Shown piece after piece: positions 12,588-22,613 of a DNA stretch of 64,000 nt. Both the position numbers and the translations under genes were made by a program. The notes below the pieces were generated by a model. That model searched no databases. It saw only the letters and a program-made list of their open reading frames with translations, and was not told where the DNA came from. The stretch spans positions 36,366,766-36,430,765 of the forward strand of contig CM058234.1 in NCBI GenBank assembly GCA_030180135.1. The letters run 5' to 3'. The DNA comes from Orychophragmus violaceus. Lineage: Eukaryota > Streptophyta > Magnoliopsida > Brassicales > Brassicaceae. Each line of letters begins with the position of its first letter. Position 1 is the stretch's first letter.

Positions 12588-13260
12588 TGTTGGAATTGTG
12601 TCCAGTAATCTCGGTACTGTCTCTAGAAAGTAAGAGTATGTCAATGATCAGACATAAGTCATATAATACTGGGGGTCATGATGGCTTGCTAGAGTCCGCT
12701 CATGATCTATAAGTCTTGGACTTATTGCCTTTATTATATGATCCCATATGGGTCACACGCCTAAGCTAACAGGAAAATGTGTAGGAACGGTTTAGCAGAA
12801 ATACAGTAAAAGTGCTAGGCATTTACTGTACTTAGAGAGAATAAAAGGTTTAGCCACTGTGCATCGATCGATGCATAAGGTGCAACGATCGATGCAGTGC
12901 GCAAACACCGACGAGTTAATTGGAATTTGGGCCAAATGGCCCAAACGGAACAGGACGAGTTTTGTGTCATAAAACTCGAGTTTCAGACTGATTAACCCTA
13001 AGACTAGAGCCGTAAACTCTCTCTCTCTGCGCCGAGTTCCCCTTGTGGTCTAGCAGCTGTTTCCTGTGAAAGCGTGTGTGAACCTTTGGAGGATTCATCC
13101 CTCGGTGTTTCTCTGATCTCAGACATACCATCCATTTCCGCTGCAATAACAGGTATAAGGTGAGATCATCATTTGTTTCTATTCTGAGAAGAACCTAGAT
13201 CGCATGTTTAGGATAATCTGAATCTGGAGTTGAATCAGGATTCATCTAAACGTTCCAACA
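12588..13260 (+). repeat. 5' LTR of copia E1
   Basis: 673 bp, TGTTGGAATTG...CCAACA. A TATA-like ATAAAAGG is at about 12841-12848. A palindrome pair at 12860-12875 and 12881-12896 is spaced exactly 21 bp. A (CT)n run lies near 13017-13028. Confidence 0.95.
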
Positions 13261-13261
13261 G

Positions 13262-13273
13262 TGGTATCAGAGC
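13262..13273 (+). other. Primer-binding site, initiator tRNA-Met
   Basis: TGGTATCAGAGC starts two bases after the 5' LTR and is complementary to the 3' end of plant initiator tRNA-Met, the usual copia primer. Confidence 0.9.
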
Positions 13274-13449
13274 CAGGTTCTGGTTTTTCTTGTTTTAGAT
13301 TCATGTTTAGGTTGTTTATTCTGTTTAGAAGTGTTTTGAATCCATTACTGATAAGAAAAACACTTAAAAACAAGAATTGAATCCTAAACAAACTGTTTAA
13401 AAATCGCATGACCAAACTATATTGATTTGGTATGTGATCTAAACTGATT

Positions 13450-13690
13450 TTGCATCGACTGAGATCGCATTGCATCGATCGATGCAATGCAAGGATCGAT
13501 CGTTGCAGTCGCGAGAGATTGACCGCGATCGCATGGATCGTTCAAACGATCGCATGGATCTCGCGAGAATCTCTCGGCCAAACCTGATAACCGTTCGTGC
13601 ACGCGTGAGAGCATCGATCGATGCAGGATCGATGAACGATCGTTGCAGGATCGATGCTGTGAGCATCGATCGATGCGGTTAGGGTTTTGG
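13450..13690 (+). repeat. Palindrome cluster in the E1 leader
   Basis: Dense copies of CGATCG-centred palindromes, including TGCATCGATCGATGCA at 13471 and a partner 21 bp on, plus copies around 13530-13560 and 13611-13676. Overlapping small frames here on both strands are by-products of the palindromes. Confidence 0.8.
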
Positions 13691-14437
13691 CTCGGTTTAA
13701 TTTAATTAAAATTAAACGTCTCGGTTTAATAAACAGATTTGATAATTTTATCATGTCTGGTTAAACCGGGATAAGAAATCTAATGTCGAAAGAATTATTG
13801 GATTTAGTGCCTAAACCAGGAATTTCTAATTTGATTTGGTTGGACCAAATAAATTGAGAAAATCCGGTTTAGTAAATAACCGGTTGACAATTGTGGTCAT
13901 CGTAGTAATTAAAACTTGGTTAGACCAGTTTCAATGAACCAGACCGGTTATGTCAAATAATTGGACAATTGGGTCATGTCTTGGACATGGACAAATTCTT
14001 GGGCCTCGGGCCAAGAAGTTAAAACAATTGGGCAAATTATTTGAGTCTTTCTTCAGATCAATTTAAAATTTATTTTATAAAATTATAAAGTCGATTTTAA
14101 ATTAAAGTTTCCGAAATTTTTTGAAATTAGAAAGTTTCTTAAAATAGAAGTTTCTGAATTTGCGGGTTTTGGATTTTAAGAAATTTCTAAAGTTAGAAAG
14201 TTTCCAATTTTAGAAAGTTTCCGAAAATAGTAGGTTTCCAAAATAGAAAGTTTCCCGAAATAGTAATCTTCTATTTTGGGAATGAAATTTTAATAAACCT
14301 ACGAACCTCAAATAATATCAAGCGTTGGATGTCTTGTCCAGGCTATGTCAGCTGTCAAAGTCCATTCAATTGTATTCATGGCCTTACAGTGTGAGGGTGT
14401 CTGCTTTTGCGTGGGTAAGGCGGTTTGTGATTCATAA

Positions 14438-14520
14438 ATGTCATTGGGAGTCCCAGACATTAATGATTACATGACTGTATAGTCTGGTTTTCTTGACTAG
14501 GCCATCGGGAGTCCCGGGCC
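14438..14520 (+). other. Twin hairpins with a shared GGGAGTCCC core in the E1 leader
   Basis: Hairpin 1 (14438-14460) pairs ATGTC with GACAT around TGGG-AGT-CCCA. Hairpin 2 (14500-14520) pairs GGCC with GGCC around CGGG-AGT-CCCG. Both lie about 300 bases before the gag ATG and are kept in E2 (47781-47803, 47843-47863) and E3 (60180-60202, 60120-60140). A packaging or dimerisation role is inferred only from position. Confidence 0.5.
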
Positions 14521-14803
14521 TTGAGACATCAGAGTGAATTGGGCCTCGGGTCCAGATTCACAACCAAGAGTTATGTCACGGATATAATTAGCCGATATAG
14601 GGCTTACCGATATAAGCTAAGGTTGGGTGACGGCCAGTGGCCCACTTTAATCTTAGTTATATGTGGATCTTGGAATCATTATATTCTATTGAGGGTAACT
14701 GATGTTATTGAATATAATGCATGATTAATCATATTATATTTTAATACGAGATTAATCATTTTGAACATTTAACTAATAACCTTTTTATTTATATATTTCA
14801 GAT

Positions 14804-17800
14804 ATGACTACTACAAGCACACAAAACACATTCTCGATCCGGTCTGTTCTCGAGAAGGAGAAGCTGACTGGAACGAACTTCCTGACGTGGTCAAGGAACT
14901 TGAGGCTGGTCCTCAAGCAGGAGAAGAAGGTCTATGTCCTTCGTGATCCCCTCCCCGAGAGGCCTCTTGCCAATGCCGCCAGGACTCTGCACAATGCTTG
15001 GGAAAAGCATTCGTCAGATGAAAATGATGTCTATTGCCTGATGTTGGTGACAATGACTCCTGAGCTGCAAAAACAGTTCGAAAGTGTATTGTCTCCCATC
15101 GAGATAATGGCAAGCCTGAAATCGCTTTTTCAGGAGCAGGCTAGGACTGAGAGGTTTCAAACAGTTAAGAACCTCTTGGACTGCAAGTTGGCTGCGAATG
15201 CGGCAGTGAGTCCTCATGTCTTGAAGATGATGGGTTATCTCGATCATCTTCAGAAACTCGACTGCCCAATCAGCCAGGAACTTGCCTGCGACATCATTCT
15301 GCAGTCTTTACCTGCAAGCTATGATCAGTTCATTCTGAACTTTAACATGCATGGCTTGAGTAAGACACTACCTGAGCTTCACGGAATGCTCAAGACTGCA
15401 GAGCCCAACTTGAGGAAAACCGCCAAGGACCCCAATGTGCTTATGGTGCAGAAGGGCAAGGGGTTTAAGAAATCCTCTGCTAAGGATAAGGGAAAGGCCA
15501 AGGCTGTCCAAGTCACGGACAAGGACACACCAAAGCCCAAGCCCAAGTCCAAGGCTGGGCCTACTGACATGTGCAGGTTCTGCAAAGAACTGGGGCATTG
15601 GAGAAGAGATTGTAAGAAATTCCAGGAAGGTCTAAAGGAATTGAAGAAGAAGACTTTCGAGACTTCTTCATCAGGTATTTTTGTTATAGAAGTTAATACA
15701 ACTACTTCTGATAATACCTCATGGGTCATGGATACTGGTTGTGGGGCTCATATTTGTACTAATATGCAGGCACTCAGCAACAGTAGAAGGCTGAAGCAAG
15801 GACAAGTGGAGCTACGAGTTGGGAATGGAGCGAAAGTTTCAGCACTAGCTGTAGGCACATACTTGTTGTCTTTACCTTCGGGATTGATTTTAGAACTGAA
15901 TAATTGTTATTTTGTACCTGCTATAAGCAGAAATATTATTTCAATTTCTTTGTTGGATTTGGAAGGTTATGATTTTTCAGTTAAGAATAAATTATGTTCC
16001 TTCAATCGCAACAATTTGTTCTATGGTTCTGCCCCTCTTTCGAATGGGCTTTACATACTCGATCAATCTGCGCCAATTTATAACATTAATACAAAACGGT
16101 TTAAACCTAATGAGGAAAACCGAACGTTTCTATGGCATTGTCGTTTAGGGCACATCAGCGAGAAACGCATCAAGAGGCTCCATTCGAATGGACTTCTTGG
16201 CTCATTTGACTTTGAGTCATGTGAGAAATGCGAATCATGCATGATGGGCAAAATGACACGGGCCCCCTTTAATAAACCTAACGAGAGGGCCAGTGACTTA
16301 TTGGGCCTGATACACACTGATGTGTGTGGCCCAATGTCCACAAATGCAAGAGGAAACTATCAGTACTTCATTACCTTCACTGATGATTTCAGTAGGTATG
16401 GATATGTTTATTTGATGAAACATAAGTCTGAATCTTTTGAAAAGTTCAGAGAATTCCAAAATGAAGTACAGAACCAACTTGGCAAAAGCATTAAGGCTCT
16501 TCGGTCTGACCGAGGAGGAGAATACTTAAGCCAGGAATTCAGTGATCATCTGAGAGAGTGTGGGATTGTATCCCAACTCACTCCTCCTGGAACACCTCAA
16601 TGGAATGGTGTGTCTGAGAGGAGAAATCGGACCTTATTGGATATGGTTCGATCTATGATGAGTCACACAGACCTTCCAATATCCCTTTGGGGATATGCTC
16701 TGCTAACAGCAATGTTCACTCTAAATAGAGCGCCATCAAAAGCAGTAGCAAAGACACCATATAAATTATGGACTGGAGAAGCTCCAGTGCTGTCTTATCT
16801 CAGAATTTGGGGTTGTGAAGCTTATGTCAAGAGATTAATCTCAGACAAGCTTACACCAAAATCTGATAAATGCTATTTCATTGGTTATCCACGGGAAACC
16901 AAGGCTTATTACTTCTATCTACGTTCCGAGAACAAGATTTTTGTTGCCCGGGATTGTAACTTTCTTGAGAGGGAGTTTCTCTCTAAGAAAGACAGTGGGA
17001 GTAAGGTACTGCTTGAAGAAATTCAAGATGAACAGGATACTGCCCAACCTAATGAGGAAGAGAAGCAGGAGGACCTACAAGAAATTGTAGAGCCTGAACC
17101 TGTAGTACCTGAAGTTCGAAGATCCGGGAGGATCCGTCACGAACCCGAGAGATATCAAGGATTCCTCGTGACTAACTGTCATGATCTTCTGATCATTGAT
17201 GGTGATGAACCATCGAACTTCAATCAAGCCATGATGGGACCAGATTCCTCTAAGTGGCGAAAGGCCACTGATTCCGAAATGGACTCCATGTCGGTCAACC
17301 AAGTTTTTTCGTTGGTTGACTTACCCGCTGGTGTAAAAGCCATCGAGTGCAAATGGATCTTCAAGAAGAAGATTGACGTGGATGGAAATGTCCAGATTTA
17401 TAAAGCCAGGTTGGTGGCAAAAGGTTTCAGACAAGTTCACGGTGTGGACTACGATGAAACCTATTCACCAGTGGCTATGATGAAATCTATTCGGATTCTA
17501 CTAGCAACTGCAGCTTTTCATGATTATGAAATTTGGCAGATGGACGTGAAAACCGCCTTCCTGAATGGTATTCTGGAAGAGGATGTGTATATGACACAAC
17601 CTGACGGTTACATAGATCCGAAGAATGCTGGGAAAGTATGCAAGCTTCATAAATCCATTTATGGATTGAAGCAAGCATCGAGGAGCTGGAATCTTCGTTT
17701 TGATGAAGCGATCAAGCAATTTGACTTCATCAGAAACGAAGAAGAACAATGCGTGTATAAGAAATCTAGTGGGAGCAAGATTGTATTTCTTATTCTGTAT

Positions 17801-18781
17801 GTCGATGACATACTGCTTCTCGGAAACGACGTTCCAATGCTAAAGTCCGTAAAAGACTGGCTTGGAAGTTGTTTTTCCATGAAAGACATGGGTGAAGCCG
17901 CATACGTTCTTGGAATTAGGATCTATCGGGATAGACCTAAGAGGCTGATAGGCTTGTGTCAAGACTCATACATTGACAAAGTCCTACAAAGATTCAGCAT
18001 GAAAGATTCCAAGAAGGGCTTCACGCCAATGGTACATGGCACAACGCTAAGCAAGAAGCAGAGCCCTACGTCGGCTGCTGAGCTTGAGCGCATGAAGAAT
18101 ATTCCTTATGCATCTGCAATAGGATCTGTCATGTATGCCATGATCTGTACTCGTCCTGATGTTGCTTATGCATTGAGCATGACGAGTAGATACCAGTCAA
18201 ATCCAGGTGAAAACCATTGGATTGCCGTAAAGAATATCTTGAAGTATCTAAGACATACTAAGGATAAATTCTTGGTGTACGGTGGAAGTGATGTGCTTAA
18301 AGTCAGTGGATTCACGGACGCAAGTTTCCAGACAGACACAGATGATTTCCGGTCACAGTCCGGTTATGTCTTTTGTCTGAATGGTGGTGCAGTAAGTTGG
18401 AGAAGCTCCAAGCAGGACACCGTTGCTGATTCCACTACAGAAGCTGAATATATCGCCGCCTCAGAAGCAGCGAAGGAAGCTGTTTGGATACGAAAGTTCA
18501 TTATGGAACTAGGTGTGATACCAGATGCGGCTGAGCCTCTGGCGCTATTTTGTGACAACAATGGTGCTATAGCTCAGGCAAAGGAACCAAGATCACACCA
18601 GAAATCCAAGCATGTTCAAAGAAGATATCACTTGATACGTGACATCGTTAATAGAAAGGAAGTCAAGATCAGCCGAGTTCCGACAGATGATAATGTCGCT
18701 GATCCGTTGACAAAGCCACTCCCAAGGCCTAAGCTCGAGTTCCTGACTGAAGCTGTAGGCATTAGAAACATTGAAATGTAA
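14804..18781 (+). CDS. Ty1/copia Gag-Pol polyprotein (1325 aa, intact)
   Basis: This single frame encodes the whole replication machinery. Domains in order are Gag (about 1-255), zinc knuckle CRFCKELGHWRRDC (257-270, CX2CX4HX4C), protease with DTG in WVMDTGCGAH (about 308-318), GAG-pre-integrase zinc finger (WHCRLGH ... CEKCESC, about 445-480), integrase core with HTDVCGPM, SDRGGEY and GVSERRN (about 504-610), reverse transcriptase from the KWIFKKK region with LYVDDILLLGN (YVDD about 999-1002), and RNase H with FTDASFQTD, STTEAEY and SKHV (about 1160-1290). The domain order integrase before reverse transcriptase marks the copia superfamily. No stop or frameshift interrupts it. The ATG at 14804 is the first in frame and matches the gag starts of E2 and E3. 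The length is typical of plant copia polyproteins. Confidence 0.95.
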   Translation: MTTTSTQNTFSIRSVLEKEKLTGTNFLTWSRNLRLVLKQEKKVYVLRDPLPERPLANAARTLHNAWEKHSSDENDVYCLMLVTMTPELQKQFESVLSPIEIMASLKSLFQEQARTERFQTVKNLLDCKLAANAAVSPHVLKMMGYLDHLQKLDCPISQELACDIILQSLPASYDQFILNFNMHGLSKTLPELHGMLKTAEPNLRKTAKDPNVLMVQKGKGFKKSSAKDKGKAKAVQVTDKDTPKPKPKSKAGPTDMCRFCKELGHWRRDCKKFQEGLKELKKKTFETSSSGIFVIEVNTTTSDNTSWVMDTGCGAHICTNMQALSNSRRLKQGQVELRVGNGAKVSALAVGTYLLSLPSGLILELNNCYFVPAISRNIISISLLDLEGYDFSVKNKLCSFNRNNLFYGSAPLSNGLYILDQSAPIYNINTKRFKPNEENRTFLWHCRLGHISEKRIKRLHSNGLLGSFDFESCEKCESCMMGKMTRAPFNKPNERASDLLGLIHTDVCGPMSTNARGNYQYFITFTDDFSRYGYVYLMKHKSESFEKFREFQNEVQNQLGKSIKALRSDRGGEYLSQEFSDHLRECGIVSQLTPPGTPQWNGVSERRNRTLLDMVRSMMSHTDLPISLWGYALLTAMFTLNRAPSKAVAKTPYKLWTGEAPVLSYLRIWGCEAYVKRLISDKLTPKSDKCYFIGYPRETKAYYFYLRSENKIFVARDCNFLEREFLSKKDSGSKVLLEEIQDEQDTAQPNEEEKQEDLQEIVEPEPVVPEVRRSGRIRHEPERYQGFLVTNCHDLLIIDGDEPSNFNQAMMGPDSSKWRKATDSEMDSMSVNQVFSLVDLPAGVKAIECKWIFKKKIDVDGNVQIYKARLVAKGFRQVHGVDYDETYSPVAMMKSIRILLATAAFHDYEIWQMDVKTAFLNGILEEDVYMTQPDGYIDPKNAGKVCKLHKSIYGLKQASRSWNLRFDEAIKQFDFIRNEEEQCVYKKSSGSKIVFLILYVDDILLLGNDVPMLKSVKDWLGSCFSMKDMGEAAYVLGIRIYRDRPKRLIGLCQDSYIDKVLQRFSMKDSKKGFTPMVHGTTLSKKQSPTSAAELERMKNIPYASAIGSVMYAMICTRPDVAYALSMTSRYQSNPGENHWIAVKNILKYLRHTKDKFLVYGGSDVLKVSGFTDASFQTDTDDFRSQSGYVFCLNGGAVSWRSSKQDTVADSTTEAEYIAASEAAKEAVWIRKFIMELGVIPDAAEPLALFCDNNGAIAQAKEPRSHQKSKHVQRRYHLIRDIVNRKEVKISRVPTDDNVADPLTKPLPRPKLEFLTEAVGIRNIEM

Positions 18782-19633
18782 TCTAAATTTGAGTGGGAGT
18801 TTTGTGGGCTTTATTCTAGTTATTTGATATGTTCTTGTAAAACATTATTTTATGTTTAATGAAATTATTATTTCAAGATTATTTTAACTGTGATGAAATA
18901 ATCGTTCCAAAATGATATGAACCATTTTATAGGTCATCGAAGTAAATGACTTGATCTTGAGTCATCGAAGTCATTTAGCTTGATCATGAGACCCTATATT
19001 TGATAAATGTTTTATATCATCCTGTCCCTAGTCGAAGGTTGTTGAAATTGGAACACCAACAACCGTGTGAGACTAGATTGGTATGTGACTTATGACCAAG
19101 TTTCATGTGTCATAGATGCGCGGCATCAAAGTCAGTACATAGGTGTATGTTGGGAACATACGACCGGACAAGACCCGATTATAAGAACTCTTCAGGATAT
19201 TTATATCTGTGTCATAAGAGATTCTTACTACGACTATAGAGTATAGTCCTTAGACCTGAATTCGCATGCATGTGACTGCACATGAACTGATGCACTTTGA
19301 TCATTGTCTAACGCTATCGTTCTGTGATAGTTATAAGGACCTTGTTTGGGTACATTAAGAAATGAGTAGTTTACAGTGATGGAATAAGACGGGATTTGTC
19401 CCTCCAATATAAATGGAGTGAATATCTCTAGGCCAATCGGAGATTTGAATACTGGAAAATGCATGGCCATGCTCAAACGGACTTTCCCGAGTCGTTTGGA
19501 TTGTCAGTATCAAATCAGAGTCCGATGAACAAGATTATGTTTTATAAGGATGACACTAATCTTGCCTTATGACTAATCGAGATATTGAGACAAAAGGATT
19601 ATGAATACAGAGATTCCAGTACAAGTGGGAGAT
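18782..19633 (+). other. 3' non-coding region of copia E1
   Basis: About 850 bp between the pol stop and the 3' LTR. A PPT-like GAGTGGGAG follows the stop (about 18791-18799). The real PPT, AAGTGGGAGAT (19623-19633), abuts the LTR. The region is nearly identical to the matching parts of E2 and E3. It holds an 80-codon antisense frame (19234-19476). Confidence 0.7.
19234..19476 (-). CDS. 80-aa antisense frame in the copia 3' region
   Basis: The same-length frame exists in E2 (52178-52420, minus) and E3 (55590-55832, plus), always antisense to the element. The product begins MSMAM and ends RSKDYTL; I recognise no domain. By hand count E1 and E2 differ at 11 bases in it, about 8 of them changing an amino acid, close to what no selection would give. 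It may therefore be a chance frame in well-conserved non-coding DNA. Confidence 0.25.
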   Translation of the reverse strand: MSMAMHFPVFKSPIGLEIFTPFILEGQIPSYSITVNYSFLNVPKQGPYNYHRTIALDNDQSASVHVQSHACEFRSKDYTL

Positions 19634-20306
19634 TGTTGGAATTGTGTCCAGTAATCTCGGTACTGTCTCTAGAAAGTAAGAGTATGTCAATGATCAGACA
19701 TAAGTCATATAATACTGGGGGTCATGATGGCTTGCTAGAGTCCGCTCATGATCTATAAGTCTTGGACTTATTGCCTTTATTATATGATCCCATATGGGTC
19801 ACACGCCTAAGCTAACAGGAAAATGTGTAGGAACGGTTTAGCAGAAATACAGTAAAAGTGCTAGGCATTTACTGTACTTAGAGAGAATAAAAGGTTTAGC
19901 CACTGTGCATCGATCGATGCATAAGGTGCAACGATCGATGCAGTGCGCAAACACCGACGAGTTAATTGGTATTTGGGCCAAATGGCCCAAACGGAACAGG
20001 ACGAGTTTTGTGTCATAAAACTCGAGTTTCAGACTGATTAACCCTAAGACTAGAGCCGTAAACTCTCTCTCTCTGCGCCGAGTTCCCCTTGTGGTCTAGC
20101 AGCTGTTTCCTGTGAAAGCGTGTGTGAACCTTTGGAGGATTCATCCCTCGGTGTTTCTCTGATCTCAGACATACCATCCATTTCCGCTGCAATAACAGGT
20201 ATAAGGTGAGATCATCATTTGTTTCTATTCTGAGAAGAACCTAGATCGCATGTTTAGGATAATCTGAATCTGGAGTTGAATCAGGATTCATCTAAACGTT
20301 CCAACA
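19634..20306 (+). repeat. 3' LTR of copia E1
   Basis: 673 bp, same ends as the 5' LTR and one mismatch to it. It is followed by target copy AAAAG at 20307-20311. Confidence 0.95.
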
Positions 20307-20997
20307 AAAAGAACTAAATGAGATTCCAATTGTTGATGCGTTGAGGATTCACCATTATTTATAGAGATATGAGAAGAGGTTGATCTCCAAGGATGGAGAT
20401 TTAAAAGAAGAGGTGGCGATGGTCTCCAAACAAGTTAGTGTTGTGCTAAAAAACAATATCTCGGCGAAGCTTCCAAACCAGGAGTCTTCGTGCTAGACTC
20501 TTCAATCTTCAAGGACAGTTTTAAGCATTCTCTGTGTAACTTGGGATCTGGAGTGAATCTTACGCCATACTATGTGGCTGTAAGATTTGGGCTAATATAT
20601 TTTCAGGCGTCTAGGATCTCCTTGATTCTAGCTTACCTCTTGAAGAGGATTCGAAAAGGAGTTATTTAGGACTTCCCCATCAGAGTTGGAAACTACTTGA
20701 TTCCAACACACTTTGTGGTTTTGAAGTATGATGTTGAACCGGATGATCCTCTAATACATTGTTGATCTTCTCTGGTTACAATTGGAGCAGTGATTGATGT
20801 GAAGCGTGGTCTGATTGATCTCCACCTGGGAGATAAGTTTATGCACTTCAAGATGGACAAGCTGCGGAGGTCCACCAATGAGGGCCAATCTTTCAGAATT
20901 GAGGTAAAGGTAGAAATTAAGAATAATGAAGAAAAAGTGGTTGTTACCGGAGTAGCAAAGATGGCAGTTCAACCTTAATTAAGCAAGACATCTCCAA

Positions 20998-22613
20998 TAC
21001 CTGCAACTTCTCCTAAGTAGAAATCTCCAAATATCATACTTCAACCAAAGCAAAAATATGAAGCCTTTGAATTTACACCTACTAACCACATTGCTGTAAA
21101 TGCATGGAAACATTCTATCTCACCTAAGCTTCACTCCTTCCCTTGTTCTCCTCCCTTATTTCTTGGTAGATCATATGCTCATGATGCTTACACACCACCA
21201 TGGATGAGGAGACATTCACAGAGGTACTCTTTACCTCAGTTGAATCCAACCGGGGCCTGGTCTCCTGCCACAGTCAAGCTAATGACTGAAAACAAGCGCA
21301 TAGTGGGAGGCAACTTACTGGTGAGTCTTTACATACTATAATTTTTGTTTTAGTTTTACTAATTGCGTTTTCTTTGAGTCCTATAAAAAAGGAACATGCA
21401 CCAATGGTGATCAGTATCGATCGACACCACTTGGCGTTGGTTGACAATAATGACGCAGTGATGGACCCTAGTCAAGTGTGATCGAAATATGTGGTCGACA
21501 CAAATGCTCAGTGTTGATCAATACCATTTCAGTGTCGGTCGACACCCCAGGCGTGGTACTGTCTTTTTCTCTCTATTTTGTCTTTGCTTCTTTCATGTTT
21601 TGTTTTTTTCCCTTCTTCAGGCTTAATAACACTAGGGACATTGTTCTTTAAGTTTGGGGACCTTTGTTAACACTGGAGGTTTGACACGACCAAGCATCGA
21701 TCGACACCCTCTTAATTGTCGATTGATACTTTTTCTAAGCCAAAATCAGAATGAACATATTCGAACCTGATGAGGACATGAGTATGATGAGGACATCAAG
21801 TCATCATCAGAAACAGACTAAAAACCACAAGAACGAATCTACAAACCTCCAATACACTTACCAAAAGCTCCTAAGAAGTCTAAACATGAGCTCGATGAGG
21901 ATATATGTAAGGTAAACATGGAAAAAGAGCTGAATGAGATTACAATTGTTGATGCGTTGAGGATTCACCTTTATTTCATGAGATATGAGAAGAGGTTAAT
22001 CTCCAAGGATGGAGATTTAAAAGAAGAGGTGGCGATGGTCTCCAAACAAGTTAGTGTTGTGCTAAAAAACAATATCTCGGCGAAGCTTCCAAACCATGAG
22101 TCTTCGTGCTAGACTCTTCAATCTTCAAGGACAATTTTAAGCATTCTCTATGTAACTTGGGATCTGGAGTGAATCTTAAGCCATACTATGTGGCTGTAAG
22201 ATTTGGGCTAATATATTTTCAGGCGTCTAGGATCTCCTTGATTCTAGCTTACCTCTTGAAGAGGATTCCAAAAGGAGTTCTTTAGGACATCCCCATCAGA
22301 GCTGGAAACTACTTGATTCCAACACACTTTGTGGTTTTGAAGTATGATGTTGAACCGGATGATCCTCTGATACATTGTTGATCTTCTCTGGTTACAATTG
22401 GAGCAGTGATTGATGTGAAGCGTGGTCTGATTGATCTCCACCTGGGAGATAAGTTTATGCACTTCAAGATGGACAAGCTGCGGAGGTCCACCATAGAGGG
22501 CCAGTCTTTCAGAATTGAGGTAAAGGTAGAAATTAAGAATAGTGAAGAAAAAGTGGTCGTTACCGGAGTACCAAAGATGGCAGTTCAAACTTAATTAAGC
22601 AAGACGTCTCCAA
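20998..22613 (+). repeat. Tandem module U3
   Basis: 1616 bp. It is highly similar to U4. The protease relics of this copy and its left neighbour share a stop (TGTTGATC) at the place where U1 has GGTAAATC. Hairpin at about 21303-21320. Confidence 0.7.

Larger units (their letters stand above)
12588..20306 (+). mobile_element. Complete Ty1/copia retrotransposon E1 (autonomous, young)
   Basis: This 7719-bp element has two 673-bp LTRs that I find different at one position (near 12924 versus 19970), TG...CA ends, a perfect 5-bp target duplication AAAAG, a primer-binding site matching initiator tRNA-Met, one intact Gag-Pol frame and a polypurine tract. The leader before gag (13261-14803) and the gap between pol and the 3' LTR (18782-19633) are unusually long. 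All parts needed for movement seem present. The single LTR mismatch points to insertion on the order of 0.1 million years or less if Arabidopsis-like mutation rates apply. Confidence 0.95.
11706..20997 (+). repeat. Tandem module U2 (interrupted by copia element E1)
   Basis: About 1568 bp without the copia insertion. The left part (11706-12587) holds the Gag-tail remnant, hairpin (12010-12027) and palindrome motifs. The right part (20307-20997) holds the protease relic with a stop in the middle (about 20762-20764). Copia E1 sits exactly between two AAAAG copies (12583-12587 and 20307-20311). Confidence 0.7.

Noticed and set aside
13439..13682. Overlapping small open frames on both strands in the copia leaders (also 46657-47009 and 60944-61209)
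   Set aside because: They arise from the palindromic motifs, which read open on both strands, and share no domain; they are not genes.
14521..14724. 67-codon frame upstream of gag, present also in E2 and E3
   Set aside because: Conservation covers the whole leader DNA, not just this frame, and the product has no recognisable feature; treated as part of the leader.
20693..22494. Minus-strand 61-114-codon frames repeated in the tandem modules
   Set aside because: They are antisense shadows of the protease relic, similar only because the modules are duplicates.
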